Shown in pieces: positions 55,798 through 61,988 of a DNA stretch of 61,988 bases (position 1 is the stretch's first letter; every line of letters starts with the position of its first letter). The notes under the pieces were generated by a model, which was not told the DNA's origin, did no database searches, and was given only the letters and a program-made list of their open reading frames with translations. Source of the DNA: Syncephalis plumigaleata (Eukaryota > Zoopagomycota > Zoopagomycetes > Zoopagales > Piptocephalidaceae); the NCBI GenBank assembly GCA_025201365.1, contig JAIXMF010000039.1:1-61988 (forward strand). Reading direction: 5' to 3'. The translations under genes were made by a program, and so were the position numbers.

Positions 55798-57911
55798 CTA
55801 GGAGATGATGCATCGTGATGTGGCGGCCGGTTCATCGACTACCGGAGGAATCACTTCTTCATTCGACGGTGCAGTCACTGCCTCCTCCTTCTTTGGTAGT
55901 CGTCGATGCTGCTTACAACCGGTGGAAACACTGCGAGGCTTGCAACAACTGCGACATGCACGGTGGACGCACTTTTGGGAGGCGATATTTGCGCAGTACT
56001 GACAGGAAAGAGGCGCTTCATGTTTCTCCTTCTTGGCTCGTGCTAATCAACACGCTGCTTTAGATCGAATACTCACAAATGCTAATGGATAATTACCTTT
56101 TTTCGATGATGTCATTTCCGTTGAGGAGTGTGGACGCTTCGATGATTCACTACCAATGGCGAGTGAATCATTCTCGGCGGCAGGTGCAATAGCGGGCTGC
56201 TCTTTTTCACATTTCGTATCAGCGGCAACATCCTCACTATTTGCATTGACCGCTTCTTTCGCCGCTTGTTCAAGCTTTCGTTTGTTTTCTATAAGTGGTG
56301 GACGCACATAAGGTTGACACAACCAGTGCGGATAATAGGGCAGCTTCGTATCGGGATTAATCTTCTCCTCCGTATACTGGTGAGCAGTCTCCTCCTCCTC
56401 CTAGTAGTCCATTTGTGAATAATTGCAATCATCGTTAGATTATCGATAATGTTAGCTTGGATCGTTCAAACCATACCTTTGATAATCTTTCCTTTATTTC
56501 GTTGTTTACCGCTACAAAGTCATCTAACGATTTCGCAGATACTAATCTTTCCCGTAAATCTGTATGAGTGCCCAGACTAGTAAAATAGAAGCAAGCCATT
56601 AGCGTATTATACTTATTCCTAACACGACTATCTTACCATGGACGTAGTATCTTGAACAAATGCGCACGAATGAATGCCATCTTGGTTGGGATTTCTCGAC
56701 AGATATCCAAATACTCCTGCGTTATCTCCCAGACTCGATGCTGTTTATCGGCAAACAATGCCGGATTGTATAGTAGACCCTCTGCTAGCGTGTAAGTATC
56801 GTGTTGTTTACATTCAATTATTATCTCGACTTCTATCTTACCCGCTGACATTACTCCATCAGCACCAGTTGCTTCCAAACAGGCAGCAACATCTTTATAC
56901 TGCAATATATTACCATTGGCAAATACCGGTATCTTGACTGATTCCCTAAATGATAGCGTTAACAACAAATGATCAACTAGTGTCACATATACATATACAT
57001 ACTTGACTCGACGTATTTGCGACCAATCCGCCAATCCCGTCTTATGTCCCTTCATCTCACGCGTTCTTCCATGTACCGTCAACAACTAGTTCCACCATTA
57101 GTAAGCGATTATATCATCATCATTTCCTACTATCATCATACCTGACAGCCAGCTTGTTCAAGCATTTTGGCATAGGCAATCGTGCGTTCTGGATCGGGAA
57201 AGACACGAATCTTGCAAGTGATAGGAACAGATAACTTATTGTGTAGTAATTTCACTATACATATAATCATCTAGCTTAGTATAATGATATCCACACATGC
57301 ATGATACCACTGACATGCACCTACCAATCGATTCAAGCAATTCCCAATCATCCTGAAGGAATGAGCCATAATGACCTCGACGAGCAATATGTTGAGGACA
57401 TCCAAGATTTAGATCTACCGCATCGCATTGATCTTGTACCATTAACGCGGCACGTAACAACTCTTCCGGTTTGTTGCCGCAAAACTATATAAATGGTAAG
57501 CATGTAAATACAAATGAACAAGCAAAACACTAGACGAGCAATTACCTGTACGATCAATGGTCGATCAGTTTCATTGGTTTGCCATAATTCCTTGCGATAG
57601 CTTTCACTTTCACTGAATAGACGAGCATGAAACATGGGCGTGTAGCATAACTCTGTACCATAGCGTCGATTCAAATGCCGGAATGCCAACTCTGACTGAT
57701 CAACCATAGGAGCTGCAACATAGCGTGCCCCACCCAGTGCTTGCCTCCAAAAGTCATAACCGGTTAGTTTTGGTCGTACGTCTGCTGCAACAGTCGCGGT
57801 AATAGTCGTAGCGACAATATTAGCAGTATCTGTATCAGCAGTATCAGTTGTTGTAGCGGCAGTAGCGGTAGCTTGAATGCTAACAGACGCCCTGCTTGCA
57901 CTCTTCTTCAT
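55798..57911 (-). CDS. DUS1: tRNA-dihydrouridine(16/17) synthase, Dus1 type
   Basis: Predicted 539-residue flavoenzyme from nine exons: 57911-57546, 57484-57325, 57254-57142, 57085-57003, 56945-56842, 56781-56637, 56576-56477, 56400-56097 and 56042-55798. It reduces uridines 16 and 17 in the tRNA D-loop with FMN and NADPH. Visible motifs are [44 protein letters not shown] with catalytic Cys at about 151, [33 protein letters not shown] and [15 protein letters not shown]. The C-terminal extension has [12 protein letters not shown] and a Cys-rich segment ([14 protein letters not shown]), a conserved Dus1 tail. The N-terminus is Thr/Ala-rich and may be disordered. The Siw14-like gene is divergent, 300 bp away. 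Confidence 0.93.
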
Positions 57912-58211
57912 TGCTCGTCTAAGTAATAAGTTAATCAGCGTGATGATTCAAACGTTGTCAGTAACGACAATCTACGAGATAAGAGTGCAAACAAAGTGAT
58001 TACAATATAAAGACAATGAAAAAGTCACAGGTGCGGGATATTAAAAATTTATTTTTATTTTTAATGAAGTCTGAATTCAATCTAAAAACTTATGATGATG
58101 ATTGGTGTGTGTTAGGGAGGAACGATTAGGCATTATCCAAGCTTCCACTTCTTTACGTATTTACTTGTTGCATTTCTCGTCATTATCATTATTAGTATAC
58201 TCATTACTTCT
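57912..58211. promoter_or_regulatory. Divergent promoter region of the Dus1 and Siw14-like genes
   Basis: 300 bp between two divergent start codons, so it should hold both promoters. AT-rich with an A/T-run element near 58043-58065. No specific factor site was recognised. Confidence 0.45.
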
Positions 58212-59447
<1,236 letters not shown>

Positions 59448-60009
59448 GGAGAGCAAGCAAGCAAAAGAGCAATAAGCGACATTTGTATTTTATTCTAGTT
59501 TGTGTTTATTACGTATACGTGTGTGTGTGTGTGTGTGTGTGCTCATAAAATAGATTAATGATGACAAATTAGCGTATGATTACCGCACATGTAACACATG
59601 CATGTATACGCGAGGGGGTTACTTTCGTTTCCATGGTAGACCTACAGGACTTGGCTTTATAGTCAACTATACGGTTACCTCAATAACAATAATAACAATA
59701 ATAACAATAACAATAATAACAATAACAATAGATATTCATCTATCTATCTATCTATCTAACATATAAATATTTGTTGTTATCAACAGCGGGATAATGAATA
59801 AAGATCTCTACAAAAAGCAAGCATATCTCTGTGCTTTCTATTCTATTCTTATTCGATATTGCGGTTATTGCTTATATTCACTCTCTTACTCATTCTTACT
59901 CTCTCTTACTCTTACTTCTTAGACATTAGTTCTATTGTTGTCTTTGACAATTAACTCGATATCATTGATATAGACGTTGTGGTGTGATCGTCATTGTCAT
60001 CGGTCTATC
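59448..60009. other. Intergenic region before GDSL gene 3
   Basis: Holds a GT run (59520-59541), AATAAC repeats (59685-59730), CTAT repeats (59740-59758) and a pyrimidine-rich promoter-like stretch (59870-59925). Confidence 0.5.
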
Positions 60010-61000
60010 ATGTACAAGTTAATACCGACGATTCTTCTTAGTGTAGTGGCCTGCTCATCATTAGTATTCGCCCAGGGACATCTACCACCGGTGAAGCAGA
60101 TTGTATCCTATGGCGACAGTCTAACAGATACGGGCAACATCTACGCGCTATCCGACAAGATCTTCCCGGATGGTCGTTTCTACTATCCCGGTCGATTCAG
60201 CAATGGTCCTGTATGGGTGGAATGGCTACAACAGTACACCAACTCTACCTTGACCAACTGGGCGTTTTCCGGTGCCTCGACCGATAGCGACTTTATCCAA
60301 GGTGTTACGGGTGCTTGGCCACACACTGTCAAGGCGCCGGGTTTCAAGCAACAAGTCGAAGATGTAAGCAGTCATAAGTGTATTCGCTATCTAATTAGTA
60401 TTAATGACATTGATGATTTATTATTTGTTCTAGTATTACATTCCTAATATTAGCAAGACGCAAGTGGCCCCGCAAAAGAATACACTGCACGCCATTTGGT
60501 TCGGTGGTGTCGATTACATGCGTGCGACCGAGTTACGCTTCTCGGTCGACGATGAATTCGTGCAGCATGTCGTAAGGAATCTCGTTAATACGATGCAAAC
60601 CCTTCACGATCGAGTGGGCGCTACACGTTTCCTACTATTGAACGTGCCATCCTACTCGGCCTCACCGGTAGCCAAGATGTTGCCATCATTCTTGTCACGT
60701 TCGCTTGAGAAACGTCTTCCACATCACGATGCCGTACTACGCGAGGCGCTCATGCATTTCGAGGAGAAGAATCCCGACGCTCACGCCACACTACTCGATT
60801 ATCGTCAATTCGAGGCGAACATCCAGAATCATCCGTCCACCTACAACATCACTAATTCCGACTCGGGCTGTCTGAGTCTGCTCACCTGGCGTAAATGTCC
60901 CAACGAGGATAACTATTACTATTACGATAGTACGCATCCCTCGACTGCCGTGCATCGTTTGCTAGCTCGTAGCATCTTTGACTGGTTGAACTCGCCATAA
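60010..61000 (+). CDS. Secreted GDSL/SGNH hydrolase-like protein with altered block III (GDSL gene 3)
   Basis: Predicted 306-residue protein from exons 60010-60363 and 60434-61000. The ATG at 60010 gives a clean signal peptide (LIPTILLSVVACSSLVFAQ); the in-frame TTG at 59977 was rejected. Block I is SYGDSLTDTGN with Ser37, block II RFSNGPVWVEWLQ and WAFSGASTDSD, block V DSTHPSTAVHRL with Asp and His. Block III reads WFGGVDYM, so the Asn that normally helps form the oxyanion hole is Val144. Activity may be reduced or changed. Closest in the window to GDSL gene 4 (shared TLTNWA, EWLQ and FKQQ/VKQQ phrases). Confidence 0.9.
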
Positions 61001-61407
61001 ACGCAGGATATACATGTTCTATCGACACGACCAGAGCAGCAGTGAGTATAGACTTGAATCGCGCGCATTGCAACAATATCATGTTGTGCACCGTGTTCTC
61101 TTTTTCTTTTCTTTCTCTCCTACTATGTCGGGTCTAGGAATAAATTATACACACACATTCATTCATTCACACGTATATTAATGACATCAGTTGTACCCAA
61201 TGTTTCAAATTGAATGAACGCAAGCAAATAAAAACCGTATTCTGCACCGTGCACTAACTGCCACGATAAGAATCTATTCATCCACCTGCTCTATTGCTGT
61301 TGTATTGTTTCCTTCGCTACCACCATCATCACCAATATTATCTAGTGTATTTATCGTCGTTGTTGTTGTTGTTTATTTGCTACACTGTTGATAGGCAATA
61401 TAACAAC
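61001..61407. other. Intergenic region between GDSL genes 3 and 4
   Basis: 407 bp between tandem paralogues. Contains a pyrimidine-rich stretch (61088-61120) and trinucleotide GTT repeats (61358-61378). No gene seen. Confidence 0.5.
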
Positions 61408-61988
61408 ATGAAATCATTCTATACTTACTTGTCACTTGTACTTGTGACGACACCGGTTACCCGGATATCGGCTGTACCTGTGGCTGGACCCCTTCCCATT
61501 ACACACTTTGTAGCATTTGGCGACTCGTTAACCGACAATGGTAATGCGTTCGCCCTCTCGAATCAGACATGGCCCAGTACCGAGTTGTATTTCAATGGTC
61601 GTTTCACCAATGGTCTAACTTGGATTGAATGGCTGCAACGTATGTACAACGCCACACTAACCAATTGGGCGTATGGTGGTGCCACCACTGACAGTCAGTT
61701 TATACCGGGCACCACAGGGTTGTCACCTTCTCAACCGGCGGAATTGTATTTGGTACCTGGCGTAAAACAACAAATTACCGAGGTAAGCGTCTACCATTGA
61801 CAGTGTTTTGTTGAATATGAATCGTAATTGACACACACGCACATTATTATTATTATTATTTAGCACTATTTAAAACAACAACAGCAAAACAATAATAATG
61901 ATAAGTAGTAGTAGTAGTAGTAGTGACATGGAGCACACTCTATTCGTGTTATGGGCAGGCAAGCAGGATTACGTTAATGCGATGCACC
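61408..61988 (+). pseudogene. GDSL/SGNH hydrolase paralogue, cut by window end and probably frameshifted (GDSL gene 4)
   Basis: Exon 1 (61408-61782) encodes a signal peptide, FVAFGDSLTDNGN, RFTNGLTWIEWLQ, WAYGGATTDSQ and VKQQITE, and ends with a proper GTAAGC donor. The next block, after the acceptor at about 61863, starts HYLKQQQ in the expected frame but runs into stops in a TAG repeat (about 61906-61923). The next recognisable piece (HTLFVLWAGKQDYVNAM) is in another frame. I found no intron that restores it. Block III reads AGKQD in place of GGND. It could be a recent pseudogene, a length variant of the microsatellite or a read error. The 3' part lies outside the window. Confidence 0.65.

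Overview
This is fungal nuclear DNA. Three genes make the kingdom clear: a Skn7-type protein fusing an HSF-like DNA-binding domain to a response-regulator receiver, a velvet-domain regulator, and an SRF-type MADS factor (Mcm1-like). Genes are split by short GT-AG introns of about 45-90 nt, sometimes with a TACTAAC-like branch site. Intergenic DNA is long, AT-rich and full of microsatellites, which fits an early-diverging filamentous fungus (Mucoromycota or Zoopagomycota grade). The phylum is inference and not secure. Exon-intron models were assembled by hand by matching donor and acceptor sites to reading phase; every complete model sums to a whole number of codons.

Layout. 1-16 kb is gene-poor and repeat-rich. 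It holds one intact DDHD phospholipase A1 gene (9.0-12.1 kb, minus), a truncated rearranged copy of it (2.8-3.4 kb), a relic of the C-terminal part of an isoleucyl-tRNA synthetase (6.7-7.7 kb), a LINE relic (13.7-14.1 kb) and a small secreted double-psi beta-barrel protein (14.2-14.7 kb). 16-26 kb holds mitochondrial ribosomal protein uL6m, the Mcm1-like factor, about 6 kb of non-coding DNA and exosome subunit Rrp4. 26.4-33.2 kb is a transposon island: a tRNA-derived SINE and an apparently intact 6.3 kb LINE, each with target-site duplications, next to a tRNA-Phe gene. 35-42 kb holds Skn7, a metaxin/Sam37-like import subunit, Rtf2 and a possible LTR remnant. 43.8-62 kb holds a secreted trehalase, the velvet protein, Dus1-type dihydrouridine synthase, a Siw14-type phosphatase and four diverged GDSL/SGNH hydrolase paralogues; the last is cut by the window end and looks frameshifted.

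There is no operon-like unit. The genes are mostly housekeeping (mitochondrial translation and import, RNA processing, tRNA modification, replication termination) and regulatory (Skn7, Mcm1, velvet, Siw14), plus a secreted set (trehalase, GDSL hydrolases, beta-barrel protein) suggesting extracellular nutrition.

The most unusual structure is the LINE. Its 5' end is an array of 17 identical 43-bp units ending exactly at the target-site duplication, followed by an 11-bp-stem hairpin just before ORF1 and a TAATG stop/start overlap between ORF1 and ORF2. It sits about 60-80 bp upstream of a tRNA gene, with a SINE nested in its 3' flank.
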